Positions 41,974-51,610 are shown, counted from the first letter of the stretch. The stretch: DNA of 64,000 nt from Ruegeria atlantica (GCF_013032455.1 NZ_WQCF01000013.1:36330-100329); one strand, 5' to 3'. Notes: a model not told the origin generated them from the letters alone. A program made the numbers and translations.

Positions 41974-44900
41974 GACAGACCCTCAAGATCGGCCCGGATC
42001 GAGTTCCGGCGGGTGTTCCAAAGCCCGGCCTCCAGCAGCGCGCGGAATCGATCCTGCATGGCCTGATGCGCTTGCGGATTGGCCTCTTGCAAAAAGGCGT
42101 CGACCTCGGCGTCGCCAAGAGTTGCGTCGTGGTAGAGGTCGAATAGATGCGGTGCGACGGTGCCAGACAGATGCGCGAACGAGGCCATGTGATCCAGCGT
42201 GGCCGCGATCTCGGCTGCGCCCCGGAACCCGTGACGTTGCATACCCGCGATCCAGCCGGGATTGGCAGCGCGGGCGTGAACGACGCGGCTGATTTCCTCG
42301 GGCAGGGTGCGGGCGCGCGGGTTTTCCGGATTGGTGTTGTCCAGATGATAGAGCTGTGCCGTGCCGCCGGTGATCTTCTTTGCAGCAGCAAACCCGGCCT
42401 CATGCGTGGCGTAGTCGTTGGCCAGCAGCAGGTCGGTCTCAGTCAGGTCCTGAAGGTGCACGAAACTGTCGGCATTGACGACGCGTTGGGTTATGCCGTT
42501 TTTGTCTTGCGCGATATGCTCGCCTTCCAGCGCGAAGGAGCTGGCCTCTAGCCACGCCTCACCGGCCTGTACGCGGGCCTCGTCGGTATAGACTTCGGAC
42601 AGTTGGGTCATGTTGACGCCATAGCTGCCGGGCGCAGGCCCATAGACCCGTGCCGCAGGTTCCTGACCGGAGTAGGGGTTCCAATCCGGCGCTTCGTCTC
42701 GCTCGGACAATGCACGCACCGCCTGACCGAACAGCGCCGAAAGCGTCGGGAAAACATCGCGGAATAGACCCGAGACCCGCAAAGTCACATCCAGGCGCGG
42801 GCGGCTGAGGTCGGTGATCGGCAGCACCTCGATGCCCGAGACGCGCTCGGACCCCTTGTCCCAGATCGGTTTTACCCCCAACAGGTGCAGCGCCATCGCG
42901 AATTCTTCGCCAGCGGTCCGCATGGTGGCCGAACCCCACAGATCGACGATCAACCCCTTGGGATAGTCGCCTTCCTCTTGCAGGTGCCGCCGCACCAGTT
43001 CCTCCGCCAGCTTCACACCTTGGGTATAGGCGGCGCGCGTGGGCACTGATCGAGGGTCGGTGGTGTAGAGGTTCCGCCCGGTGGGCAGCACATCCGACCG
43101 CCCACGATAAGGGGAGCCGGACGGCCCGGCCTCGATCCGTCTGCCAGCCAGCGCGTCGATCAGAGCACTGCGCTCAGCATTTGCCGAGGGCGCGGGGTCG
43201 AAATTTCCGGTCACCTTAGGCACGCGGCCAAAGATATGCAGCCCGTCGCCGAACTGGCTTTCCTTGATGTCACAGACAAAGCGGTCGATGCGGGTGATTG
43301 CCTCGGCGGTGCAGGTGGCCTGATCGAGGCCAAGGTCGCCTTCCAGCCCAATGGCCTGCGCTTCTTCGCGAATATCCACCTGCAAGCGGTCGCGACGCTT
43401 GGGGTCAAGGCCGTCAGCATTCGAGAACTCGTCCAGCAGCGATTCAAGCCGCACCATCCGGTCAGGTGTGCCACTTTCCTTCATAGGCGGAGGGATATGG
43501 CCCAACGTGACGGCCCCGATGCGGCGTTTGGCCTGCGCGGCCTCGCCGGGGTCGTTGACGATGAACGGATAGATCACCGGCAGGTCTCGGATCAACGCCT
43601 CGGGCCAGCAATCGGCGGACAGGGCGACCGATTTGCCGGGCAACCATTCCAGCGTGCCATGCGCACCAATGTGGATCAGCGCATCCGCGCCCAGCTCTTT
43701 GCGCAGCCACAAATAGAAAGCCACATAGCTATGGCGCGGGGTGCGTGAGAGGTCGTGGTAATCGTCGTCACGTAACTCGGGTGTGCCGCGTTCCGGTTGC
43801 AGTGCGACCACAGCACTGCGACGGCGCAGGGCGGTGAAGCGGAAGGCTCCATCGACGTAGGTTGGGTCGTCTTCGGGCTTGCCCCAGACGGTTTGCAGAT
43901 CGCTGCGCAGGGTCTCGGGCAATTCGGCCAGTGCGGTCAGGTAATCCGTCAGCGGCCATGAAATCCGGGCGTCTGGCAGCGCGTCGGCAATCGGTTCTTC
44001 GGGGGCGGTGTCGTAGCCTTCGCCCTCCAGATCGGACAGCATCGCTTCGGCCGAGGCCAGCGCGTCGAGGCCCACTGCGTGCGCCATTTGCCAATCCTTA
44101 CCGGGATAGGTCGACAACACCAGAGCCGGGACTTGATCCTGTTTGGGTTTGTCGTTCAGGTTCAGCCAGCCGGACACTCGGTCGATGATTGCTTCGATCC
44201 GGTTCGGCTCTGCCCTGTGAGCGAAACGGGAGTATTCCAGATGCGGGTCGCGCTTGCCCGGTTCCTTGAACGACGCGATGCCTGCCGAAATCCGCCCGTC
44301 CACCTCGGGCAGCACCACATGCATGGCGAGGTCGGCCGGCGAGAGGCCGCGCTCCGCCTCGGCCCAGGCTTTGCGGCGGGACGTGGCGAGGGCGACCTGG
44401 AACACGGGCACGTTCGCCGCGTCTAAAGGTGACGTGCCCGATACGCCTTTGCCCGAGAATGAGGTGGCGTTGATGATCGCCGATGGAGCAAGCGCTACGA
44501 CTTGTTCGCGCAGCCATTCGGCAGCTGCAGGTGCTTTGAGAGAAGGGGCAAACATACCCACAGCGTCAAACCCGCGTGCGCGAAGGCTGTGGATCAGGGC
44601 CGCAACCGGAGCTGTGTCTGCCGAGGTCAGATAGGCGCGGTAGAAGGTGACGAGGATGCGCTTTGCGTCGCCCGTGAACGCCGTATCAACCGGGATGACA
44701 CCGCGATCCGGGCACCATGCTCCGCATTCGGGCAGGGTTTTGGCCCCCATCACCGGCCCGGCATAGAGCCCCGCCGCCAGTGCCATTTGAGCCAGCGCGG
44801 CCTGTGCCGCGACTTCACCACCGGTGTCACACAGATGCGCCAGACGACGCAGGGTCGAGACCGGTAGGGTGGAGTACTCATCCAGCCGCGTGTCCTCACG

Positions 44901-45263
44901 CCCATCCGCAGGCAGAACGGCCAGCGCGATGCCTTTGGCCTGCGCCAGCGCCAGAACCTGCTGCAACCCGTAGGACCAGTAGGGCACACCGCCGATCAGG
45001 CGGATCAGGATGCCCTTTGCACCCTCCAGAGTCTGTTCAACATATGTGTCGACAGACAGAGGGTGTTTCAGCGCCGTCAGGTTTGCCAGCCGCATCGTCG
45101 GCATCCGCCCCTCGGGCCCGCCACCGCGATGCCAGCCCGCCGCGAAAGCACCAAGGTCGCTGTCGGAAAAGGACAGCACAACCAGATCCGCCGGGCTTTG
45201 GCCCAGATCGGTCGGGGTCTCGGTTTCTTCTAACCCGTGGCTTTCGCGGAAGACGACGTGCAT
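41970..45263 (-). CDS. cobN: Cobaltochelatase subunit CobN
   Basis: A 1097-residue large subunit of the ATP-dependent CobNST cobalt chelatase, related to the Mg-chelatase H subunit. It inserts Co2+ into hydrogenobyrinate a,c-diamide. Conserved stretches include GGVPYWSYGLQQVLALA (about 92-108), DALIHIGAHGTLEWLPGKSVAL (about 530-551, quoted in part as HIGAHGTLEWLPGK), GNFDPAPSAN and LWGSATMRTAGEEFAMALHL. It is a little shorter than many CobN proteins (about 1250 aa). cobS and cobT are not in the window. Three bases separate it from cobW. Confidence 0.96.
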   Translation of the reverse strand: MHVVFRESHGLEETETPTDLGQSPADLVVLSFSDSDLGAFAAGWHRGGGPEGRMPTMRLANLTALKHPLSVDTYVEQTLEGAKGILIRLIGGVPYWSYGLQQVLALAQAKGIALAVLPADGREDTRLDEYSTLPVSTLRRLAHLCDTGGEVAAQAALAQMALAAGLYAGPVMGAKTLPECGAWCPDRGVIPVDTAFTGDAKRILVTFYRAYLTSADTAPVAALIHSLRARGFDAVGMFAPSLKAPAAAEWLREQVVALAPSAIINATSFSGKGVSGTSPLDAANVPVFQVALATSRRKAWAEAERGLSPADLAMHVVLPEVDGRISAGIASFKEPGKRDPHLEYSRFAHRAEPNRIEAIIDRVSGWLNLNDKPKQDQVPALVLSTYPGKDWQMAHAVGLDALASAEAMLSDLEGEGYDTAPEEPIADALPDARISWPLTDYLTALAELPETLRSDLQTVWGKPEDDPTYVDGAFRFTALRRRSAVVALQPERGTPELRDDDYHDLSRTPRHSYVAFYLWLRKELGADALIHIGAHGTLEWLPGKSVALSADCWPEALIRDLPVIYPFIVNDPGEAAQAKRRIGAVTLGHIPPPMKESGTPDRMVRLESLLDEFSNADGLDPKRRDRLQVDIREEAQAIGLEGDLGLDQATCTAEAITRIDRFVCDIKESQFGDGLHIFGRVPKVTGNFDPAPSANAERSALIDALAGRRIEAGPSGSPYRGRSDVLPTGRNLYTTDPRSVPTRAAYTQGVKLAEELVRRHLQEEGDYPKGLIVDLWGSATMRTAGEEFAMALHLLGVKPIWDKGSERVSGIEVLPITDLSRPRLDVTLRVSGLFRDVFPTLSALFGQAVRALSERDEAPDWNPYSGQEPAARVYGPAPGSYGVNMTQLSEVYTDEARVQAGEAWLEASSFALEGEHIAQDKNGITQRVVNADSFVHLQDLTETDLLLANDYATHEAGFAAAKKITGGTAQLYHLDNTNPENPRARTLPEEISRVVHARAANPGWIAGMQRHGFRGAAEIAATLDHMASFAHLSGTVAPHLFDLYHDATLGDAEVDAFLQEANPQAHQAMQDRFRALLEAGLWNTRRNSIRADLEGLS

Positions 45264-45266
45264 AGC

Positions 45267-46322
45267 TTACTCGGCGGCCTCGGTCACACCCGCGAGGATG
45301 TCACGGATTTCGGCCTCTTTGATGTCGTCATGCTCGGCAATCACGACCAGACGCGAGCGACGCTCTTCGCCGGGCCCCCACGGGCGGTCGTACTGATGAC
45401 GCACGCGGGCGCCAACGGCCTGAACCAGCAGACGCATCGGCTTACCCTGAACGGCGGCATAGCCTTTGACGCGCAGGATGTTCAACTCCTTGGCCAGACG
45501 TTCAATCTTGGCAACCAGATCGGCAGGGTCGGTCTGTTCGGGAAGTTCAACGATAATGCTTTCGAAATCGTCATGCTCGTGGTCGTGGTGGCCGTCATGA
45601 TGCGAGGGACGCGCCTCCATGTCATCCTCGGCGGCGGCCTCAAGGCCCAGCACGACGCGCACGTCCACGACGCCCTCGGCCACTTCAACTACGGGCAGCG
45701 GTCGCGGGGCTTCGGCGGCGATGACTTCCTTAGCTTTGGCAACGCCTTCGGGACCGGCCAGATCAGGCTTGGTCAGCAGGATAATGTCGGCGCAGGAGAT
45801 CTGATCCTCGAACACTTCGGACAGAGGCGTTTCATGGTCGATCGAGTCATCGGCCAGACGCTGGGCGTCCACGGCCTCGACATTCGTGGCGAAGCGACCG
45901 GCGGCGACGGCCTCGGCATCGGCCAGAGCGATCACGCCGTCCACGGTGATTTTCGAACGAATATCGGGCCAGTCGAACGCCTTTAGCAGCGGCTTGGGTA
46001 GGGCGAGACCAGAAGTTTCGATCAGGATGTGATCGGGGCGCGGCTCCAGCGCCATCAGGGCTTCGATTGTCGGGATGAAATCATCGGCCACGGTGCAGCA
46101 GATGCAGCCGTTCGCCAGTTCCATGATGTTTTCCGCCGGGCAATCCGGAATTGCACAGGATTTCAGGATGTCACCATCGACGCCTACATCACCAAATTCG
46201 TTGACCACAACGGCCAGACGTTTGCCCTGCGGGTTCTGCATCAGGTGTTTGACCAGCGTGGTCTTGCCCGAGCCCAAAAAGCCGGTGATCACAGTAACGG
46301 GGAGTTTTTCCAGATTGCTCAT
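45267..46322 (-). CDS. cobW: CobW GTPase, predicted cobalt chaperone
   Basis: A 351-residue COG0523 GTPase thought to deliver cobalt to the chelatase. The P-loop is VITGFLGSGKTTLVKHL (about 9-25), the metal-binding CxCC motif is NGCICCTVADDF (about 71-82), and the G4-type motif is LTKPDL. A His-rich loop with HHDGHHDHEHDD (about 240-251) precedes the CobW C-terminal domain (ILRVKGYAAVQGKPMRL). Start 46322 overlaps the DUF1636 stop by 4 bp; a longer frame is inside that gene. Confidence 0.95.
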   Translation of the reverse strand: MSNLEKLPVTVITGFLGSGKTTLVKHLMQNPQGKRLAVVVNEFGDVGVDGDILKSCAIPDCPAENIMELANGCICCTVADDFIPTIEALMALEPRPDHILIETSGLALPKPLLKAFDWPDIRSKITVDGVIALADAEAVAAGRFATNVEAVDAQRLADDSIDHETPLSEVFEDQISCADIILLTKPDLAGPEGVAKAKEVIAAEAPRPLPVVEVAEGVVDVRVVLGLEAAAEDDMEARPSHHDGHHDHEHDDFESIIVELPEQTDPADLVAKIERLAKELNILRVKGYAAVQGKPMRLLVQAVGARVRHQYDRPWGPGEERRSRLVVIAEHDDIKEAEIRDILAGVTEAAE

Positions 46323-46708
46323 TTCGGGGCTCCAATCGGGGGAATGCGCGAGGCGCAGTTTTTGCGGAAATGCTCGGGACGTTCGCGCCATTTGACCAGG
46401 CCGTCCTCGGTGGCCAGATACTTGGTCGCTCCGTCGACGATGACGTTAACGTGGTCGGTTTCGTTCAGGTTCTCATAGACAAAGGTCCAGCGGTCTGCCC
46501 CGCCGCGCAGAACGATGGAACAGCCCTGATCGCAGTTCGATAGGCATTCGACCGGTTTCAGCGTGATGCCCTCGGGCAGGTCCGCCCGTTCCAGGGCTTT
46601 ATGCAACAATGTTCCGGGGCGCTGGTCGTCATCCTCGACGGGCAGGCCACGGCGGCAAGTGGTACAGACCAGCAATTCGACTGGTGCGGTCTCGGTCACG
46701 TCTCTCAT
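46319..46708 (-). CDS. DUF1636 family predicted metal-binding protein (copy 2)
   Basis: A 129-residue protein with thioredoxin-like ferredoxin cysteines: ELLVCTTCRRG (CxxC at about 12-15) and VECLSNCDQGCSIVL (about 50-64), then YENLNETDHVNVIVDGATKY and a late Cys in RKNCASRIPP. First gene after the second cobalamin riboswitch and coupled to cobW by ATGA, which ties it to cobalt handling or to electron supply for B12 synthesis. The frame is open upstream; the ATG at 46708 (MRDVTETAPVE) follows a G-rich ribosome site. It is a diverged paralogue of 30825-31181. Confidence 0.87.
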   Translation of the reverse strand: MRDVTETAPVELLVCTTCRRGLPVEDDDQRPGTLLHKALERADLPEGITLKPVECLSNCDQGCSIVLRGGADRWTFVYENLNETDHVNVIVDGATKYLATEDGLVKWRERPEHFRKNCASRIPPIGAPK

Positions 46709-46802
46709 CCCCCCAAATCCTCTTCGCGGGGGACGGGGTTTCATGCGGGCCACGTCTGCACATGGGCCCGACACCGGATCACCCCGTCCGGTTTCAACTT
46801 CG

Positions 46803-46998
46803 GGCGCTGGCAGGTCTCCCGGCTTGCGGATATAGGGGCGTCAGCCCCGGCAGATGTCCCGCCTTCCCGGCCTTGCAGGCCAGTGGCTTTGGGCACCCTC
46901 TCCGGTCACGGTCGCGGGGGCGGCTGCGTTTGGCGGATGATCCGTTGACGCATTCCCTTTTCATCCATCCAAAGATGGACACCAGCGCGTCGGACATG
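46803..46998 (-). promoter_or_regulatory. Cobalamin riboswitch upstream of the DUF1636-cobW-cobN operon
   Basis: On the minus strand: GGTGTCCATCTTTGG..., the AAAAGGGAATGCG element, GCCGCCCCCGCGACCGTGAC and finally the B12 box GCAAGCCGGGAGACCTGCC, in AdoCbl riboswitch order. About 95 bases separate the B12 box from the DUF1636 start. It should repress the whole downstream cob operon when coenzyme B12 is abundant. The remainder of the gap 46709-47073 shows no gene. Confidence 0.95.
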
Positions 46999-47073
46999 CG
47001 GTACGGGCAGGGGGGTTGTCAAGCACGAGGTACGGGTTGCTGTTGCTCGGGTGAGAAAAGCGACCAGCATGTG

Positions 47074-47958
47074 TCAAACAGCGGCATTCACGGCAATCCG
47101 TTCTCGCAGCCACGCGCAAAACAGCCCCGCGGCCGCTGTCGGCTGGGCAGCTCCCTGCGCGCTGATCAGATAATGTGACTGAGCAAAGGGAATCGCGGGG
47201 CCTGCAATTTCAAGCGGCGCACCTTGCCGGATCGCGTTTCGCGCAAACCGTTCCAGAATCGTCGCATAGCCGGCGCCAGCCATGACAAGCTGCAGCGCAG
47301 CCACCGAAGTGTCCACCGAATGCTGAGGCGCTTGATCCGAGGGTGCGATGTTATTGGCCTGAAAATACCGTGCCCAGTTGTCTTCGTATCCAAGGATATG
47401 AATCAGAGGGCCCTTTTGCAGGTTGTTACACGTCGGCAACCCACCGCCAGCCCGACACACCGGAACTAATTTTTCTTCGGTCAGTTTCTCGGAGATCACA
47501 CCAGGCCAATCGCCATAACCAAGCCGAATTTCTAGATCCACATCTCCAGGCGCGATGCTGTCATTCCAGATGTGTGAGACCAGTCGCACAGGGATTTCCG
47601 GGTGCCGCACGGTAAAGTCAGGCAGTTCTGCAGCTATCCAATACGTTGCGGTTGATATCGCCGCGCGGATTGTCAGGGTCTGCCGTGAGGCAGGGCCAAA
47701 CAGACTGTTGGTGGACAGGGCGATATCAGCCAGAGAGCGCCGGACCGTCAGCGAATAGGACTGTCCAAGTTCGGTTAGTTCCAACCTCCGCGCGTTCCGG
47801 GTGAACAGTTTTTGTCCCAGTTCGGCCTCAAGCGAGCGGATGTGTAGTGAAACCGCCGTCTGCGTCAGGCCAAGTTCCCTCGCTGTAGTGGTAAAATTCA
47901 GATGCCGTGCTGCGGATTCAAAGCTGCGCAACCATGTGGGATTTGGCAGGCGGTCCAT
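47074..47958 (-). CDS. LysR family regulator, GcvA-like
   Basis: A 294-residue LysR regulator. The winged helix covers residues 1-62 (WLRSFESAARHLNFTTTARE, LGLTQTAVSLHIRSLEAELG, LFTRNARRLELTELG), and the effector domain about 92-294. The WLRSFESAARHLNF opening is typical of the GcvA branch. It is divergent from the 3-hydroxyisobutyrate-dehydrogenase-type gene at 48062, which it probably controls. Inducer unknown. Confidence 0.93.
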   Translation of the reverse strand: MDRLPNPTWLRSFESAARHLNFTTTARELGLTQTAVSLHIRSLEAELGQKLFTRNARRLELTELGQSYSLTVRRSLADIALSTNSLFGPASRQTLTIRAAISTATYWIAAELPDFTVRHPEIPVRLVSHIWNDSIAPGDVDLEIRLGYGDWPGVISEKLTEEKLVPVCRAGGGLPTCNNLQKGPLIHILGYEDNWARYFQANNIAPSDQAPQHSVDTSVAALQLVMAGAGYATILERFARNAIRQGAPLEIAGPAIPFAQSHYLISAQGAAQPTAAAGLFCAWLRERIAVNAAV

Positions 47959-48061
47959 TTATCACCAAAAATATTTGACCATATATTGGCATATTAATCA
48001 TTTTCGTTTCTAGCAAGCAACGCGGATACTCGGCCCAAAATACGACCGTCAGGAGGTAAAC
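47959..48061. promoter_or_regulatory. Divergent promoter region between LysR gene and oxidoreductase
   Basis: A 103-bp AT-rich interval between head-to-head genes, much richer in A/T than its flanks (e.g. AAAAATATTTGACCATATAT and the interrupted palindrome CCA-TATAT-TGG). This is where a LysR regulator would bind T-N11-A sites. AGGAGGTAAAC, the ribosome site of the plus-strand gene, is at its right end. Confidence 0.6.
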
Positions 48062-49018
48062 ATGAAAGTCGGATTTATCGGTTTGGGGAATGTCGGTGGT
48101 AAACTGTCAGGATCGCTGCTGCGCAATGGAATTGACCTGACGGTCCATGACCTCAACCCCGATCTGGTGGTCGAATTCGTGGCCAAAGGTGCCAAAGCAG
48201 CCGAAACCCCTGCGCAAATGATGCGGGATTGCGATGCCGTCATTACCTGCTTGCCATCACCTGCTGCATCTGACGCCGTCATGCAAGAGATGCTGACCGA
48301 AGTCGGGCCGGGCAAGATCTGGATGGAGATGTCGACCACCGATGAAGCCGAAGCCAAGCGACTGGGGACTATGGTGATCGAACGCGGAGGCGCAGCGGTC
48401 GATTGCCCCGTGTCCGGCGGTTGCCACCGTGCAGCAACCGGCAACATCTCGATCTTCGCCGGATGTGATCGTGCGACGTTTGAGAAAATCCTGCCTTTCC
48501 TCACCACAATGGGGCGGCGCGTGCTGCACACAGGAGAATTGGGCTCGGCCTCGGTTCTCAAGGTGCTGACCAATTATCTTGCCACCGCAAACCTGATCAC
48601 CTGCGCCGAGGCGTTGGTAACAGCCAAGGCTGCAGGCATGGACCTCAACACTACATATGAGGCGATCAAGATTTCTTCGGGCACCTCGTTTGTTCACGAA
48701 ACCGAAAGCCAGGTCATCTTGAACGGGTCGCGTGATATTTCGTTCACGATGGATCTGGTGAAGAAGGACATTGGCCTGTTTCAGGATGTTGCCGACCGCG
48801 CCGGGGTGCCGTTGGAGATAAATCCGGTGATGATCCAAATCTTCGAAGACGGCATTGCCCGGTTCGGTGAACGCGAGCTTTCCCCTAACATTATCAGGCG
48901 GTTGGAAGAGGCAACGGGGCTGGATATCACGGCGCCGGGTTTTCCACCAGAGATGTTGGATGATGAGCCTGAGGAGCCGGGATATGAGGTTGTTCCACAG
49001 GGGCGTGGAGTCGAATAA
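48062..49018 (+). CDS. NAD(P)-dependent beta-hydroxyacid dehydrogenase family oxidoreductase
   Basis: A 318-residue member of the 3-hydroxyisobutyrate dehydrogenase / tartronate semialdehyde reductase family. GFIGLGNVGGKLSGSLLRNG (residues 4-23) is the cofactor site, DCPVSGGCHRAATGN (about 114-128) the substrate block, and Lys in SASVLKVLTNYLATAN (about 164-179) the catalytic residue. An acidic, proline-containing tail (PEMLDDEPEEPGYEV) of about 25 residues extends past the usual length of roughly 295. Regulated probably by the divergent LysR protein. Substrate not predictable. Confidence 0.92.
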   Translation: MKVGFIGLGNVGGKLSGSLLRNGIDLTVHDLNPDLVVEFVAKGAKAAETPAQMMRDCDAVITCLPSPAASDAVMQEMLTEVGPGKIWMEMSTTDEAEAKRLGTMVIERGGAAVDCPVSGGCHRAATGNISIFAGCDRATFEKILPFLTTMGRRVLHTGELGSASVLKVLTNYLATANLITCAEALVTAKAAGMDLNTTYEAIKISSGTSFVHETESQVILNGSRDISFTMDLVKKDIGLFQDVADRAGVPLEINPVMIQIFEDGIARFGERELSPNIIRRLEEATGLDITAPGFPPEMLDDEPEEPGYEVVPQGRGVE

Positions 49019-49064
49019 CAGAGGATACCCTAAATAATATGGGCGGTATGTGATGTTGTAGGAG

Positions 49065-49138
49065 TGGAGGCGAGTACCGGAATCGAACCGGTGTACACGG
49101 ATTTGCAATCCGCTGCGTCACCACTCCGCCAACTCGCC
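49065..49138 (-). tRNA. tRNA-Cys (GCA)
   Basis: Minus-strand cloverleaf: acceptor GGCGAGT/ACTCGCC, D arm GGCGGAGTGGTGACGCAGC region, anticodon loop with GCA in GGATTGCAAATCC, T arm CCGGTTCGAATCCGG, discriminator U (as expected for tRNA-Cys) and an encoded CCA end. 74 bases including CCA. Confidence 0.97.
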
Positions 49139-49367
49139 TTTTCAAGTAATATCAAATACTTGCCGTGGTGTGGCTGGCGTTTTAACACCTTTCGTCAGGG
49201 GCGTCCAGTGGGTTGGGCGCAAAAATCCAAAGCCAGTTTATGACGTGCGGCGCAATGCCATCCCAAGTTCCTGCTATTGGGTCGAATTTTCCACGTCACA
49301 GCCGTTGCCGGTTTCGCTTGGATGTGGCACAAGCCGGGTATACTTGGGACTTACAGTGAGCGATCCA

Positions 49368-50021
49368 ATGACAGATTTCGCAACCCGACGCCGCACGATG
49401 GTTGACACGCAGGTTCGACCCTCGGATGTCACGAAATTTCCCATCATTGATGCAATGCTGACTGTCCAGCGCGAGAATTTCGTGCCCGACGCCCAACGTG
49501 AGGCTGCCTATGCCGAAGGCGTGGTTGATCTTGGGAACGGGCGCTGCTTGCTGGAGCCCCGGACGCTGGCAAAGATTCTGGACGTTCTGAATATCTCGAA
49601 TGACGAGGCTGTTTTGGATATTGCGCCGGGGCTGGGGTATTCCACAGCAGTCGCAGCGCGCATGGCGCAATTGGTGGTTGCTGTTGAAGAAGACGAAGCT
49701 CTTGCTGCCGAAGCGCAGACGATTCTGATGGAGGCTGACGCCGACAACGCGATTGTTCATATCGGGCGGCTTGAGGAGGGTGCAGCCGAGCACGGCCCTT
49801 ATGACGTCATCATGATTCAGGGTGGGGTTGAGCAAGTGCCTGATGCACTGATCGCTCAATTAAAGGATCACGGCCGCATTGCCTGCCTTTTTGTGGAAGG
49901 TGAGCTGGGTGTCGTTCGGGTCGGCCATAAATCCGGCGACAAGGTAACTTGGCGTCGCGCATTCAACGCCAATGCTCCGATTTTGCAGGCGTTTTCCAGA
50001 AAGTGTGCATTTTCACTATAG
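49368..50021 (+). CDS. Protein-L-isoaspartate O-methyltransferase-like protein
   Basis: A 217-residue SAM-dependent methyltransferase of the Pcm family. RRTMVDTQVRPSDVTKFPII begins near residue 7, then LEPRTLAKILDVLNI, the SAM motif I VLDIAPGLGYSTAVAARMA (about 85-103) and VIMIQGGVEQVPDALIAQLK. True Pcm has DIGTGSGY in motif I; here it is DIAPGLGY, so repair of isoaspartate is not certain. The frame is open upstream, but the ATG at 49368 starts the family-like part. In Rhodobacterales this gene is often just before the TolC-type gene, as here (96 bp gap). Confidence 0.88.
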   Translation: MTDFATRRRTMVDTQVRPSDVTKFPIIDAMLTVQRENFVPDAQREAAYAEGVVDLGNGRCLLEPRTLAKILDVLNISNDEAVLDIAPGLGYSTAVAARMAQLVVAVEEDEALAAEAQTILMEADADNAIVHIGRLEEGAAEHGPYDVIMIQGGVEQVPDALIAQLKDHGRIACLFVEGELGVVRVGHKSGDKVTWRRAFNANAPILQAFSRKCAFSL

Positions 50022-50117
50022 TTCTTAGACATATTCCAATGCTGTCTTGATTAGTTGAACGCATAGACGCAAACTGCGGTTAGGGTTGCGTAATTTTGAT
50101 TTGAGAGGGATTTCGTT

Positions 50118-51536
50118 ATGCGTGCAAGGACGGGGGCGAAATTTGCGAAGGCTTTGGCACTGACGGCGGGAATAGCGCTGAGTGCCCTTCCTGGGCGTGT
50201 AGCTTGGGCGGACAATCTGACGGATGCCTTTATTGGAGCCTATAACACCAGCGGCTTGCTGGAACAGAACCGGGCTCTGTTACGCGCGGCGGACGAAGAT
50301 GTGGCTATCGCCCTATCGGCGCTCCGCCCGATTATCAACTGGGCGGTCGAAGTCAGTCAGGACTACAGTCGGTCCTCAACGGATCTGGGCGTGAGCCGGG
50401 ATGAGCCGACCACTTTTTTCACCGGACTTACGCTGAGCCAACTGATTTACGATGGCGGCTTCTCGGTTCTGGGCAAGCAGTCGGCGCAGGAAACAGTACT
50501 TGCGACGCGGCAATCCCTTTTGGATATCGAACAGCAGGTTCTGTTCCGGGGTTTGAACGCTTATCTTGGGGTGTTGCTGCAGGAAGAGACGGTTCAGATT
50601 CGCCTGAACAACGTCGACGTGTCGGCCGAGGAACTGCGTGCCTCTCAGGACCGGTTTGAGGTGGGCGAGGTGACGCGTACCGACGTCGCGCTGTCCGAGG
50701 CGCAGTTGGCCAGCTCACAAGCGGATTTGGCGGTTGCGCGTGGTAACCTTAGCATTGCGCAAGCTGAATATGTTAACGCCGTGGGAAAGCAGCCTGGGCG
50801 CACAGCCGGACAGCCGAGCCTGCCGAACTTGCCTGGGTCCGAAGCTGCGGCTGTTAGCCTGGCACAGCGTAATCACCCGGCCATCCAGTCGGCGCAGCAT
50901 CAGGTGCGTGCGCTGGATCTGGTCGTACAGCAAGAGCGGGCCAACCTAGGCCCCAATGTCAGCCTGAACGCCGATGCGGGCATTCGTGAAAGCTATGACA
51001 ACGACGACAGCCTTGAGGATGCGACCATCGCGCTGCGTTTCAATCAGCCGATTTACGCCGGTGGCCGCTTGGCTGCCAGCGTTCGCCGTGCGATGGCGAC
51101 ACGGGATGCATCACGCGCCAATCTGCTGAACGTTCAAAAGGACATCACTCAGGGTGTTGCGGATGCTTATGCGGCATTCCAGGCAGCGACAGCCAGCCTG
51201 CGCGCATCGGAAGAGCGGGTGCGCGCCTCGCAGGTCGCCTTTGACGGCATCCGGGAAGAGGCAACCTTGGGCGCGCGGACAACTCTGGATGTTTTGAACG
51301 CTCAGCAGGACTTGCTGGACGCGCAATTGGCCGAAGTTGCGTCGCGCACAGAGCGGTCTCGGGCCGCGTATGAGCTGCTACAGGCCCAAGGTTTGTTGAC
51401 CGCAGAACGCCTCGGGCTGGCGGTGCAGATTTATGATCCAACCCTTTATTATAATCTGGTAAAGAAGGCCCCGGCCCAGATCAGCAAGCAAAGCCGGGAT
51501 CTGGATCGCGTCCTCAAAGCGTTGCGCCGCGATTAA
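50118..51536 (+). CDS. tolC: TolC family type I secretion/efflux outer membrane channel
   Basis: A 472-residue outer-membrane channel protein. The signal peptide is residues 1 to about 31 (ending GRVAWA). Two repeated OEP halves cover about 35-235 and 250-450, with the heptad-rich helices typical of the TolC tunnel (e.g. ISAEELRASQDRFEVGEVTR-like VSAEELRASQDRFEVGEVTR at about 168-187, and RASQVAFDGIREEATLGART). NQPIYAGGRLAASVRRAMA marks the second barrel strand region. No RTX toxin or membrane-fusion partner is beside it. Ends 74 bp before the PopZ-like gene. Confidence 0.93.
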   Translation: MRARTGAKFAKALALTAGIALSALPGRVAWADNLTDAFIGAYNTSGLLEQNRALLRAADEDVAIALSALRPIINWAVEVSQDYSRSSTDLGVSRDEPTTFFTGLTLSQLIYDGGFSVLGKQSAQETVLATRQSLLDIEQQVLFRGLNAYLGVLLQEETVQIRLNNVDVSAEELRASQDRFEVGEVTRTDVALSEAQLASSQADLAVARGNLSIAQAEYVNAVGKQPGRTAGQPSLPNLPGSEAAAVSLAQRNHPAIQSAQHQVRALDLVVQQERANLGPNVSLNADAGIRESYDNDDSLEDATIALRFNQPIYAGGRLAASVRRAMATRDASRANLLNVQKDITQGVADAYAAFQAATASLRASEERVRASQVAFDGIREEATLGARTTLDVLNAQQDLLDAQLAEVASRTERSRAAYELLQAQGLLTAERLGLAVQIYDPTLYYNLVKKAPAQISKQSRDLDRVLKALRRD

Positions 51537-51610
51537 GGCGCAACTCTACCTGTTGTGAGGTCCGATTTGTTTGGCTAAACTCGCTCTTGAGGATAGAGCG
51601 GTAGAGAACA

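Noticed and set aside
49170..49367. 66-codon extension before the Pcm-like protein, following the tRNA
   Set aside because: It has no family match; ATG at 49368 begins the conserved part. No separate small gene is convincing there.
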